From Elusimicrobiales bacterium (lineage in GTDB: Bacteria > Elusimicrobiota > Elusimicrobia > Elusimicrobiales > UBA9959), in assembly GCA_028713125.1 (NCBI GenBank), contig JAQTOU010000001.1, positions 390,273 through 454,272 of the forward strand: DNA of 64,000 nt, read 5' to 3'. The notes beneath the pieces are model-generated. The model did not search any database and was not told the origin of the DNA. It saw nothing but the letters and a program-made list of their open reading frames with translations. The position numbers and the translations under genes are program-made. The first letter of the stretch is position 1. Each line of letters opens with the position of its first letter. Shown piece by piece: positions 24,318-32,336 of this stretch.

Positions 24318-25154
24318 TTAAAGTTTCTTCGCTGCCTTTACCTCTTCATAGGTGAAGGTAGGGCCGTCTTTGCAGCAGTAGTAGTTCTTGGGGTGGTCTA
24401 TCTGGCAGTGCCCGCATTTCCCCATGCCGCATTTCATATGCCTCTCGAGCGACAATATTATCTGCCGCTCCGGTATTCCTTTTTTGAGGAGCTCGGCGAT
24501 GACGAACTTGTACATGATAGGCGGTCCCACCACGACGCTGAAGGTCTTCTCCGGGTTGATGGTCACGCCGGGGATCAGCCCCGTGATAAGGCCCACGTTC
24601 CCTTTCCAGTCCGGATCGCTGCGGTCCACTGTGCAGGAAAAGTTCACGTCCAGGCGCTTCTGCCAGCCGGACACTTCGTCACCGAACAGCATGTCCTTCG
24701 GGGTTTTGCACCCCAGCAGGATATCCACTTTGCCGAACTCGCGGCGGTTATCCACTACATAGTTTATCAGCGAGCGGAGCGGGGCGATGCCCAGCCCGCC
24801 GGCCACGAACAGCAGGTCGTTGCCCGTCATCAGCTTGACCGGGAACGGCTTGCCGAAAGGCCCGCGGATGCCCACCCAGTCGCCTTTGCCCAGCGCGTGC
24901 ATCGCCTTCGTCAGCCTGCCGGCCGCGCGGACGGTCAGCTCGAAAGAGCCGCGCTTCGTCGGGCTGGAGCAGACGGAGATGGGAGCTTCGCCGATGCCGT
25001 AGAGCTCGACCTGAACGAACTGTCCCGGCTCGTGGTCAAGCCTTCCGTCGTCAAGCTTGATGTCGAACCACTTCTCGGAGGCCGTCATCTGTTTTGCGGC
25101 TATGATCTGCCCTTTGCGGAGCTTCCAGTTGGAGTGCGTGATTTCCTCGGTCAT
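24318..25154 (-). CDS. hydG: Hydrogenase FAD/NAD(P)-binding (gamma) subunit
   Basis: A 278-residue ferredoxin-NAD(P) reductase-like subunit. The FAD domain has PISVCSSPTKRGSFELTVR. The nucleotide domain has LLFVAGGLGIAPLRSLINYV (about residues 117-136). The C-terminal 2Fe-2S site is CGMGKCGHC with a later YYCCKDGP, as in dihydroorotate dehydrogenase electron-transfer subunits. It couples hydrogen turnover to NAD(P)H. It lies between hydB (2-base gap) and hydD (11-base gap) in one operon. Confidence 0.91.
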   Translation of the reverse strand: MTEEITHSNWKLRKGQIIAAKQMTASEKWFDIKLDDGRLDHEPGQFVQVELYGIGEAPISVCSSPTKRGSFELTVRAAGRLTKAMHALGKGDWVGIRGPFGKPFPVKLMTGNDLLFVAGGLGIAPLRSLINYVVDNRREFGKVDILLGCKTPKDMLFGDEVSGWQKRLDVNFSCTVDRSDPDWKGNVGLITGLIPGVTINPEKTFSVVVGPPIMYKFVIAELLKKGIPERQIILSLERHMKCGMGKCGHCQIDHPKNYYCCKDGPTFTYEEVKAAKKL

Positions 25155-25156
25155 AT

Positions 25157-26266
25157 TTATCCCTTTACCATGCTCTCATCGCCCGATAACGGCAAAGATG
25201 AGGAACTATATTGTCCCGTTCCGTGTGAAACGGAACGAGACTCGGCGACCAGGGCCTTCAGCGTGTCTTTAAGGCTGATCTTGGCCATGCAGGTCCGCGT
25301 GCAGCGGCCGCAGCCGGTGCAGAAGGAGCGGTAGAACTTGTCCAGCGGGTAGCTGAACTTGCGGTTGATGCGGTGGCGCTGCCGGCCGGCGCGCTCCGCC
25401 CGGAAGTTCTCCCCCCCGGCCACCGTCGCGAACGTCTCGAACTGGCAGGAGTCCCAGGTGCGGGTCCGGAAACCCGTCTTCATGTCCAGGTTGATAGTGT
25501 CGGCCATATCGAAGCAGTAGCAGGTGGGGCAGACATTGGTGCAGTTCCCGCAGGAGACGCAGCGGCTCCCGATCTCCTGCCAGACCTTGCTTTCCTGGCG
25601 CGCGGCTACGATCCCGGCCAGCGTCTTCTGGTCAACTCCTATCTCGTTCTGGAAAACGGCCCTCTTTTCCTCGCGGACGTCGTCCAGCGACTCCAGGTAA
25701 GCGGAGGAGGCTTTGGGCAGGCCCATCCCCTCCACCAGGTCCTCCCCTTTCTGCGTATTGACGTGTATGATGAACTTGTCGCCCAGCTCCGTGAAGAAGA
25801 GGTCATACCCGCCGTTGGGATAATGGTTCCCGACCAGCGCGCAGGTGGCGCTCCCGTCGCAGTACCGGCTGCATTCCAGGCCGATTATGAAGATATTCTC
25901 CTTGCGGAGTATGTAGTTATAATCGCGGGGCTTCTCGGAAAACACCATGTTGAGGCACTGTATCCCGGCGAGGTCGCAGGTATGGACGCCGAAGATCGCG
26001 AGTTTTTCAGCGTCGACCGAAGCGGTGTCCCTGGGCTTGTCACCGGAGATATCGAAATCCAGCAGTTTTTCCCGGGGAGGCATGAAGTACTTTTTAGGCG
26101 GGAGTATCGTAGGGATATAGTCCAGGGCGATCCCGGCGGCAGAGGAGACCTCTTCGAAGGCGAAGTTATTGTGCCCTTTGGCCACGGGAGCGCAGACTTT
26201 CATCTTCGTGGCGAGTTTTCTAATGAACCCGTCAAGCTCGTCTTTTTTTAATATGTGGTAGTTCAC
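25157..26266 (-). CDS. hydB: Hydrogenase 4Fe-4S (beta) subunit
   Basis: A 369-residue iron-sulfur subunit and first gene of the hydrogenase operon. Two ferredoxin-type sites are visible: CVSCGNCTNVCPTC (about residue 237) and CTGCGRCTRTC (about 317), each missing or altering the standard fourth position as is usual in this family. It starts at GTG with a strong GGAGG ribosome site six bases upstream. It is homologous to the beta subunit of Pyrococcus sulfhydrogenase and of anaerobic sulfite reductase. A TATAAT box lies about 35 bases upstream. Confidence 0.9.
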   Translation of the reverse strand: MNYHILKKDELDGFIRKLATKMKVCAPVAKGHNNFAFEEVSSAAGIALDYIPTILPPKKYFMPPREKLLDFDISGDKPRDTASVDAEKLAIFGVHTCDLAGIQCLNMVFSEKPRDYNYILRKENIFIIGLECSRYCDGSATCALVGNHYPNGGYDLFFTELGDKFIIHVNTQKGEDLVEGMGLPKASSAYLESLDDVREEKRAVFQNEIGVDQKTLAGIVAARQESKVWQEIGSRCVSCGNCTNVCPTCYCFDMADTINLDMKTGFRTRTWDSCQFETFATVAGGENFRAERAGRQRHRINRKFSYPLDKFYRSFCTGCGRCTRTCMAKISLKDTLKALVAESRSVSHGTGQYSSSSLPLSGDESMVKG

Positions 26267-26300
26267 CTGTAACCTCCGTTCAAACTGACGCTGTACTTAT

Positions 26301-26306
26301 ATTATA
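26301..26306 (-). promoter_or_regulatory. -10 box of the hydrogenase operon
   Basis: TATAAT on the minus strand lies 35 bases before the hydB GTG, leaving a short leader with a GGAGG ribosome site. The hydrogenase transcript is therefore leadered, unlike hypA. Confidence 0.5.
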
Positions 26307-26548
26307 TGCAACTTTACCTCTTTATCTACCTGCGCCAAAGCCTGCTAAAAAAAGAGCCCGGCGCGAATGTATTAGCAAAACTAATACTTCCGGCGCTGCG
26401 GCGTATGGGAGCGCACAATAGAAGCGTTTGCGCCGGGAAAGCGCCGGCGGCGAAACCCGGATAAGAAGAATTAATATGCCCTCGTCCCGGCCAAGCGCCG
26501 CCGCCCGCGGCCTGCCCCGGATTTAATCCACAGGGCGCTATCCGGCTG

Positions 26549-26613
26549 CGGCACGAACAAAGTTTTGGCCGTCCGATGCGCATAGCGCTTGTTACGGCAC
26601 AAACAAAGTTTTG
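26549..26613 (+). repeat. Two direct repeats in the 26267-26625 gene-free gap
   Basis: CGGCACGAACAAAGTTTTG (26549-26567) and CGGCACAAACAAAGTTTTG (26595-26613) match at 18 of 19 bases, 46 bases apart. The second copy ends exactly where the -10 box of sixA begins, so it fills the promoter spacer. This suggests a regulator site or a duplicated promoter fragment. The rest of the 359-base gap holds the hydB promoter and GC-rich sequence; an 85-codon minus-strand open frame (26583-26326) is rich in Arg, Ala and Gly with no support. Confidence 0.6.
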
Positions 26614-26619
26614 TAAAAT
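26614..26619 (+). promoter_or_regulatory. -10 box of leaderless sixA promoter
   Basis: TAAAAT is followed by TTAGGG and the ATG at 26626. The six-base gap predicts transcription from the start codon. The GGG is too close to the ATG to serve as a ribosome site. Confidence 0.55.
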
Positions 26620-26625
26620 TTAGGG

Positions 26626-27114
26626 ATGGCGGAAATCGTATTGATGAGGCACGGACACGCGCTTTCGGCGCGCGAAGCGGGAGTAGCTTCGGACCCGGAA
26701 CGCCCGCTCTCCCCGCTCGGAGAAAAAGAGGCCCTTGAAACCGTGCGCCACCTTAGCGCCTCCGAGTTCGTTCCCGACGTGATAATCTCCAGCCCCTTCC
26801 AGCGCGCCGACCGCACCGCCAGGATCGCCGCGGCCGTTTTTACCGGCGCCGAGAGGCGGACTTCGGACGCGCTCAGCGGCGGCTCCCTCCAGGAACTTCA
26901 GGAACTGATACTGAGCGCGGCCTCGGGGAATTCCCGCGTGCTGCTGGTCGGGCACCAGCCCCTGATAGGCGCGATCGCGGGTTTCCTCACCGGCGCGGAC
27001 AGCTTTGACGTCTCGCCGGCGGGCTTCATCCGGATAAGACCGGCCCAAAAACCCGGGCCGGGTTCCCTGGTTGAATTCTACACCCCTCCGCCGCCCGAGG
27101 AAAAAAGGCGTTGA
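26626..27114 (+). CDS. sixA: Phosphohistidine phosphatase SixA
   Basis: A 162-residue histidine-phosphatase-superfamily protein. It has the catalytic MRHGHAL at residues 7-13, ISSPFQRADRTARIAA (second arginine) and VGHQP with the second catalytic histidine. The length and the EIVLMRHGHA start match SixA, which removes phosphate from His-containing phosphotransfer domains. Given the many kinases in the window this could feed into signalling. Its stop overlaps the next start as TTGA. Confidence 0.87.
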   Translation: MAEIVLMRHGHALSAREAGVASDPERPLSPLGEKEALETVRHLSASEFVPDVIISSPFQRADRTARIAAAVFTGAERRTSDALSGGSLQELQELILSAASGNSRVLLVGHQPLIGAIAGFLTGADSFDVSPAGFIRIRPAQKPGPGSLVEFYTPPPPEEKRR

Positions 27115-28256
27115 AAGTATTTCTATTCCTGCTGTTATCAGCCGTTTGTTGCCCGGCCCGGGCCGCAGCCGGCCGCCAGATAGCCGTACGCCTCTATTCG
27201 CTCCATAAAACAGCTTCAGTCACGGTCGAGCCGGCTAACGGAGGAGTTTCCGCGGCCGGCCGCTTTCTGGGCGGGCGCGGCCGGGTCTACGCCCGCGGCT
27301 CCTCGGTGCTCCTGGACGGGATCCTGAAGGCCGGGCCGGCAAAAAATCTCCGCTTCAGCGGCACGCTTTGGCTTTCCGGCAGCGGGCTGCCGCGCCGCCT
27401 TTACAAAGGAGAGCTTATTTTTTCCGCGGAAAAAGGACTCCTCAGAATAATCAATACAGTGCCTCTCGAAACCTACCTGGCCGGCGTCGTCTCCGGCGAG
27501 GCCTCCGACCTTTCCCACCCCGAGGCGTACAAAGCGCAGGCCATAGCCGCCCGCACCTATACCGTGAAGTATATGAAGAACCACTCCGGTGAAGGGTACA
27601 ATATGTGCGACTCCACCCACTGCCAGCTTTATACCGGCCTGGGCCAGATCAGCCCCAAAGCCCAGGCCGCCGCCGACGCCACTAGCGGCGAGATGCTCCT
27701 TTACAAAGGCGAGCCGGCCGCCGCCTTCTACCATTCCGTCTGCGGCGGCCGCACCGAGGACATGACGTATGTCTGGCCTTTCGAGTACAAGCCGTACCTC
27801 ATCTCCGTGCGGGACGGCCCGCCCGGCCTCCCCTATTGCTCCATAGCCCCCGGCTTCAAGTGGAAAACAAAGCTCTATTTCACCGGCCTCACCAGGCTGG
27901 CCAGGCAGGCGGGCTGGCTGGTCTCGGACGAGGAAGCTCACGGCCTGAGGATAAGCGCGTGGGGCCCCTCCGGCCGGGCCGCGGAGCTGGAGATCTATAC
28001 CCAGCGGCGCAGGGCGAAGGTTACGGCTACGGACTTTTACCACGGGATAGGCCGCAGGGCCGGCTGGCAGGCCGTCAGGAGCTCTTTTTTCAAGCTCCTG
28101 CCCGGCAAGGATTATGTGCTGCTGGACGGGATCGGCAACGGGCACGGCGTCGGTCTTTGCCAATGGGGCGCCGAGGGGATGGGGCGGAAGGGTTTTAAAT
28201 ACCGGGAGATACTGCGGCATTACTACCCGGGCACGGAGGTGGCTGTTCATGACTGA
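27111..28256 (+). CDS. SpoIID/LytB-domain cell-wall protein
   Basis: A 381-residue exported protein with a signal peptide (residues 1-20, ending ARAAA). The SpoIID/LytB domain begins near residue 115: LETYLAGVVSGEA, AQAIAARTYTV, DSTHCQLYTGL, AFYHSVCGGRTED and a final GIGNGHGVGLCQWGAEGM. SpoIID proteins are lytic transglycosylases acting on denuded glycan; in non-sporulating bacteria they are thought to act in wall remodelling. It starts at TTG, overlapping the sixA stop, with AAAAAAGG upstream. It overlaps uppP by 8 bases, so sixA-spoIID-uppP is one operon. Confidence 0.87.
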   Translation: MKVFLFLLLSAVCCPARAAAGRQIAVRLYSLHKTASVTVEPANGGVSAAGRFLGGRGRVYARGSSVLLDGILKAGPAKNLRFSGTLWLSGSGLPRRLYKGELIFSAEKGLLRIINTVPLETYLAGVVSGEASDLSHPEAYKAQAIAARTYTVKYMKNHSGEGYNMCDSTHCQLYTGLGQISPKAQAAADATSGEMLLYKGEPAAAFYHSVCGGRTEDMTYVWPFEYKPYLISVRDGPPGLPYCSIAPGFKWKTKLYFTGLTRLARQAGWLVSDEEAHGLRISAWGPSGRAAELEIYTQRRRAKVTATDFYHGIGRRAGWQAVRSSFFKLLPGKDYVLLDGIGNGHGVGLCQWGAEGMGRKGFKYREILRHYYPGTEVAVHD

Positions 28257-29034
28257 ATTCCAGGCGGTCGTTCTGGGGATACTGCAGGGAGCGGGAGAAT
28301 TCCTGCCCATTTCCAGCTCTGCGCATCTTGCGCTGGCGCCGCGCGTTTTCGGCTGGCCCGACCAGGGCCTCGCCTACGACGTCATGCTTCACGTGGGGAC
28401 GCTGCTGGCGGTGGCCGTCTATTTCTGGAAGGACTGGCTTAAGATCTTTTCCGACGCCATAAAGCGCCCGGCCGAAAAAGAGGGACGCCTGCTCTGGCTG
28501 CTGGCGGCCGGCTCGGTGCCCGCCGGCGCCGCGGGGCTCCTGCTTAACCACACGGCGGAGACCGTGTTCAGGAACCCGCTCTGGATAGGCTTCAATTTGC
28601 TCTTCTTCTCGGTCCTGATCTACCTCGCGGACCGCAAGCCCGCGCAGGAGCTCGAGGAAAGTTCCTTCTCCCTGAAACATGCCCTGCTGATAGGCCTGGC
28701 CCAGTCCCTGGCTTTAATGCCCGGGGCCTCGCGCTCCGGGATGACCATCATGGCCGCCCTTTTCCTCGGCTACAGGCGCGGCGCCGCGGCTAGGCTTTCC
28801 TTCCTGCTGGGCACGCCCATAATCCTTGGCGCGGCGCTCATGGAGGCCCGGAAGATCTCCCCCGAGCACCTGAACGCGGCCTTCGCCACCGGCCTTGCCT
28901 CCTCTATGATCGCGGGCCTCTCCTGCATCTGGCTGATAATGGCCTGGCTAAAAAAGCGCACGCTGGCGCCCTTTATCGCCTACAGGGTGGCCCTCGGCGC
29001 CGCGATATTATGGATGTTCTGGGGAAACGGTTAG
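28249..29034 (+). CDS. uppP: Undecaprenyl-diphosphatase UppP (BacA)
   Basis: A 261-residue membrane enzyme that recycles undecaprenyl pyrophosphate for peptidoglycan and O-antigen synthesis. Both BacA signatures are present: GILQGAGEFLPISSSAHL near the start and MPGASRSGMTIM near residue 158. There are seven or eight hydrophobic helices. The ATG at 28249 is chosen because GGAGGTG precedes it and the family begins at this point; the frame is open upstream inside the SpoIID gene. Confidence 0.92.
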   Translation: MTEFQAVVLGILQGAGEFLPISSSAHLALAPRVFGWPDQGLAYDVMLHVGTLLAVAVYFWKDWLKIFSDAIKRPAEKEGRLLWLLAAGSVPAGAAGLLLNHTAETVFRNPLWIGFNLLFFSVLIYLADRKPAQELEESSFSLKHALLIGLAQSLALMPGASRSGMTIMAALFLGYRRGAAARLSFLLGTPIILGAALMEARKISPEHLNAAFATGLASSMIAGLSCIWLIMAWLKKRTLAPFIAYRVALGAAILWMFWGNG

Positions 29035-29053
29035 GAGGCGGCGGGTTCGCAGC

Positions 29054-30340
29054 TTACTTGGTTTTGTTTTTAACCTGCGGCCCGTCGACAGGCAGGTGGA
29101 TGGTTATCATTGCGCCGCCGACGGGGAGATTGCCCAGGCTCATTTTTCCGCCGTGGCGCAGCGCTATCTGCTCGCAGACAAAAAGCCCCAGGCCGGTGCC
29201 GCCCTTCTCCTTCCGCGTTGTCGAGAAGGCCTTTATTCCGCCTTTCAGCATCTTCTCCGGGAAGCCGGGGCCGTTATCGGAAATTTCCAGCACTATCCAT
29301 TTTCCCTCTTGCCTGGCGGAGACCCGCACCTTCCCCCCCTCCGGCACGAAGGACAGGGAATTGGAAAGCGCGTTCATGAAAACTCTTTCTATATGAGCCC
29401 TGCTGATGACCGGCGGGGGCAGCCCCTCGGGAAAATCAAGCTCCACGACGGCGCTCTTCTTCTTCGCCGTAAAATCCACGAGCAGGGCCGCGCTTTCAGC
29501 GGGCTCTTTCAGCTGCACCGCCTCGAACGTGTATTCCTGGCCGCGCACGATGCTTAGCGCGGCGGAGAGCAGCCCCCTTGCGTACCTGGCGCCTTTAAGG
29601 ATCCTTTCAAGGTCCTTCTGGTCCGGCTTTTCCTCGCCCACGGCCAGCTCCGCGCTCAGCATGATCACCGAGACGGCATTGCCGAGGTCGTGCAGGACCC
29701 CGCTCACCAGGGTCCCGACCTCTCCGGCGGAGGCCGTCTTTACGATCTCGCTTTCCGTTTCGGTGACTTTCTTCTCTAGAACTTCCACCTGCCCGCGCTT
29801 GAAGGCCAGCCCGGCTTCCGCCCTTTTGCGGGATTGCGCCGTGCTATAGACGACGCCGGAGGAGAAAACCAGGACCGATATTTTAACGGCCAGGGACAGC
29901 GCCCCGGCCAGGTCCCCGCCCGCTACCGGCCAGGACATGACCACTATCGACAGCACGCACAGGAAAACCATGCCCGCCGCGTCCTTGAAGCTGGCCATCA
30001 GCGACGCCGCGAAGACCGGCAGGAGGTAAAGGACCCAGAAATAAGAACCGCCCCGGCCTGAATAATAAAGCACGCCGGTTATCAGCCAGAAGTTTATCAG
30101 CAGGATAAGGTCTATCAGCCAGACATTTACGGCCGAGCGGCGCCTGAGCAGGTAATTGAACAGGAAGTTCGAGCCCAGCAGCAGGAGGAAGAAGTAAAGT
30201 ATGCGGGGATAGACTATCTGGGGGTTGTCGCGGTAAAAATACGCCAGCGCGATCATGAAGACGGCGAAGATCACCTCGTAGGAATTACGGGAAAAATTGG
30301 TGACCTCTCCGCGGTCCAGCGCTTTAAAATAACTCATCAT
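29054..30340 (-). CDS. Membrane sensor histidine kinase
   Basis: A 428-residue kinase. About six membrane helices fill residues 25-175 without a sizeable external domain. A coiled-coil linker follows, then a histidine region LVSGVLHDLGNAVSVIMLSAEL (about residue 213) and an ATPase domain with NALSNSLSFV, DNGPGFPEK and GGTGLGLFV. Its layout resembles the kinase at 4255-5538 but the sequences differ. It is convergent with uppP, with a 19-base gap and no clear terminator. No regulator is adjacent. The start is at one of two tandem ATGs. Confidence 0.85.
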   Translation of the reverse strand: MMSYFKALDRGEVTNFSRNSYEVIFAVFMIALAYFYRDNPQIVYPRILYFFLLLLGSNFLFNYLLRRRSAVNVWLIDLILLINFWLITGVLYYSGRGGSYFWVLYLLPVFAASLMASFKDAAGMVFLCVLSIVVMSWPVAGGDLAGALSLAVKISVLVFSSGVVYSTAQSRKRAEAGLAFKRGQVEVLEKKVTETESEIVKTASAGEVGTLVSGVLHDLGNAVSVIMLSAELAVGEEKPDQKDLERILKGARYARGLLSAALSIVRGQEYTFEAVQLKEPAESAALLVDFTAKKKSAVVELDFPEGLPPPVISRAHIERVFMNALSNSLSFVPEGGKVRVSARQEGKWIVLEISDNGPGFPEKMLKGGIKAFSTTRKEKGGTGLGLFVCEQIALRHGGKMSLGNLPVGGAMITIHLPVDGPQVKNKTK

Positions 30341-30412
30341 GCTTAACTCAATTAAAACAACTTATGCGGCATAAGGCAAGGGAACAAAATATCCGGCGCC
30401 GCCATCTTATAG

Positions 30413-30418
30413 TATAAT
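30413..30418 (+). promoter_or_regulatory. -10 box close to the AI-2E transporter start
   Basis: TATAAT is followed by eight bases (TGTCCTCT) and the ATG at 30427. The transcript would be leaderless or carry only one or two leader bases. Confidence 0.5.
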
Positions 30419-30426
30419 TGTCCTCT

Positions 30427-31512
30427 ATGAACGGAACCCCCCCGCTCCCCAAGCTGCTGCGGTTCGACAAGGCGCAGCTCTTCAATTTTTTCTTTTTCGG
30501 CATACTCTTTTTCCTTCTCTACCAGCTCCTGCGCATCCTTTCCCCCTTCACCGGGGCGATACTCGTGTCCGCCACGCTCGCGCTGATCTTCTACCCCCTC
30601 AACCTCTGGATCCGCCGCCGCATAATGGAGAACAGGTCCTTCGCGGCCGCCGTCACCACTCTTACCGCCGTGCTTACCGTGGTCCTCCCCCTGCTTGTTT
30701 TCGGCTGGCTGCTTTTGCGCGAGTCGAGGGACCTGTACCCCAGGACCAACCAGTGGCTCACCACTTTCTCCGAGCGCGACCTCCAGATCCAGCTCCCGGA
30801 AACGCTAAAAGCCTATTGGGACCTCGACCTCGGCGATATGGTGGCCGGCAACCTGAAAACCATCCAGGAAACCATCACCCGCTCCGGCACGGTGCTGCTG
30901 AAGAATATTTTTTTCTTCCTCGTGAGCTTCATGGTGATGATCATAACCCTCTTCGTCTTTTTCCGCGACGGGGAGCGCTTCCTTCACTGGCTGATAGACA
31001 TCCTCCCGATGGACCAGGAATACAAGAACCGCATAGCGGGCCAGCTCTACATGACCACGATGGCCGTGGTCCGCGGCCTGCTCCTTACGGCGGTTTTCCA
31101 GGGCCTGATGGGCGCGATCGGCTACTGGCTGGCCGGGGTCCCCGCGCCGGCGCTTTTCGGCGTGATGACTTCTTTCGCGGCGCTAGTGCCCTTCGTGGGC
31201 ACCAGCCTGATCTGGCTTCCCCTTTCGGCCGCCATGTACTTCTGGAAAGGCGCTAAAATAGGGCTGATCGTGCTCCTCTGGGGCGCGATAGTCGTCGGGC
31301 TGCTGGATAATATCCTGCGCCCGATCCTGATAGGCAAAGGCGCCAAGCTGCCGATCTTCCTCCTTTTCCTCGGCATTTTCGGCGGGATGAAAGTCTACGG
31401 CCCGGTCGGCCTTTTGATGGGCCCGCTTCTCATCTCCTGCGTCACGGTCTTCCTGCAGATCTACCGGGAGACCAAGAACCTGCCCCATGCCGGAGAGCAG
31501 GGAAACCCCTAG
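30427..31512 (+). CDS. AI-2E family (PerM-like) membrane transporter
   Basis: A 361-residue protein with about seven membrane helices, of the AI-2 exporter/PerM family. It has the N-terminal paired helices (LLYQLLRILSPFTGAILVSATLALIFYPL), a soluble central segment (about 95-140) and the conserved C-terminal block (GVMTSFAALVPFVGTSLIWLPL, LLDNILRPILIGKGAKLP, LLFLGIFGGMKVYGPVGLLMGPLL). Members export small molecules or act as ion antiporters; the substrate here is unknown. The ATG at 30427 is chosen over a TTG three codons upstream. A strong terminator follows. Confidence 0.87.
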   Translation: MNGTPPLPKLLRFDKAQLFNFFFFGILFFLLYQLLRILSPFTGAILVSATLALIFYPLNLWIRRRIMENRSFAAAVTTLTAVLTVVLPLLVFGWLLLRESRDLYPRTNQWLTTFSERDLQIQLPETLKAYWDLDLGDMVAGNLKTIQETITRSGTVLLKNIFFFLVSFMVMIITLFVFFRDGERFLHWLIDILPMDQEYKNRIAGQLYMTTMAVVRGLLLTAVFQGLMGAIGYWLAGVPAPALFGVMTSFAALVPFVGTSLIWLPLSAAMYFWKGAKIGLIVLLWGAIVVGLLDNILRPILIGKGAKLPIFLLFLGIFGGMKVYGPVGLLMGPLLISCVTVFLQIYRETKNLPHAGEQGNP

Positions 31513-31534
31513 AGCCCGCGCCCGGGCGCAAAAA

Positions 31535-31569
31535 AAGAACCACGGGAAAGACCCGTGGTTCTTTTTATT
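31535..31569. terminator. Bidirectional intrinsic terminator
   Basis: GAACCACGGG (31537-31546) pairs with CCCGTGGTTC (31552-31561), with an A-run before and T-run after. It lies between the convergent AI-2E transporter and RecB-like genes and can serve both. Confidence 0.92.
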
Positions 31570-31589
31570 TAGCCGGGGGCCCGCCGGGA

Positions 31590-32315
31590 CTAGCCGCCGC
31601 CCGCCTCGAACTCGGCGCACAGCTTCCTTATAGGACAGCGGTCGCACTTCCCTTTGCGGGAAAGGTCCAGCGCAAGCATCTTTTCGCCGGTCTCGCGGAT
31701 GAGGGCGAGGATAGCCTCTTCGCCGGAGGGGTCGTAAGGCACGGAAACTTTTTTAGGTCCGGTCAGCACGAAATAGGCCATCGCCCCGACTTTCAGCTTC
31801 AGGGCGCGGGAGAGGCCTATCGCGTAGATCGCGAGCTGAAGGCTTCCGGCCACGTCTTCGCCGGTCTTGCCCTCGAATCCCATTTTATAGTCTATAAGCT
31901 CCACCACCCCGCCGGGCATCCGGTCCACCCGGTCGATGGTCCCTTTAACGCGCCACTTCTCGAAAGGGAACTCGAAACTCTTTTCCGAATAGATCACCTG
32001 CGCCGGGTTCTCCTGGAAATGAAGCCACCAGTTCTCCAGCACCAACGCGCCCTTGTTGTAGAACTCCATGCTCTCCTGCGGGGTGGCGTAGCCCTGGTGG
32101 AGCCAGACGTTCTCGTAATGCCCCAGCAGGTCGGTCAGGTCCCCCCCGGGCGAGGCGTGGAAGCGGGCCAGGGCCTTATGCACCGAGAGCCCCAGGGAGG
32201 AAAAAGAGGTGGGCGGCGTGAAACGCCTTTCCACGTAAATATAGCGGTAGAGGAACGGGCAGTCCAGGTAGGCGCGTATCTTGCTGTAGTTAAGTTCGAA
32301 GGGATCGAAGATCAT
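31590..32315 (-). CDS. RecB-like PD-(D/E)XK nuclease with iron-sulfur cysteines
   Basis: A 241-residue single-domain nuclease of the PDDEXK_1 (RecB/AddB/Cas4-like) group. The N-terminal SKIRAYLDCPFLYRY holds the first cluster cysteine. The catalytic core includes GLSVHKALARFH, GTIDRVDRMPGGVVELIDYK (the D and D-x-K residues, about 130-148) and QLAIYAIG. The C-terminal CDRCPIRKLC supplies the other three cysteines. The architecture is that of 5'-acting DNA exonucleases. No cas genes are nearby, so a general repair role is more likely. It lies 21 bases after rsmD on the same strand. Confidence 0.83.
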   Translation of the reverse strand: MIFDPFELNYSKIRAYLDCPFLYRYIYVERRFTPPTSFSSLGLSVHKALARFHASPGGDLTDLLGHYENVWLHQGYATPQESMEFYNKGALVLENWWLHFQENPAQVIYSEKSFEFPFEKWRVKGTIDRVDRMPGGVVELIDYKMGFEGKTGEDVAGSLQLAIYAIGLSRALKLKVGAMAYFVLTGPKKVSVPYDPSGEEAILALIRETGEKMLALDLSRKGKCDRCPIRKLCAEFEAGGG

Positions 32316-32336
32316 TGTGTAATCGGCCGCCGGGGG

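Noticed and set aside
26326-26583. An 85-codon minus-strand open frame in the hydB-sixA gap
   Set aside because: Arg/Ala/Gly/Ser-rich with no start signal; it overlaps the direct repeat and promoter region.
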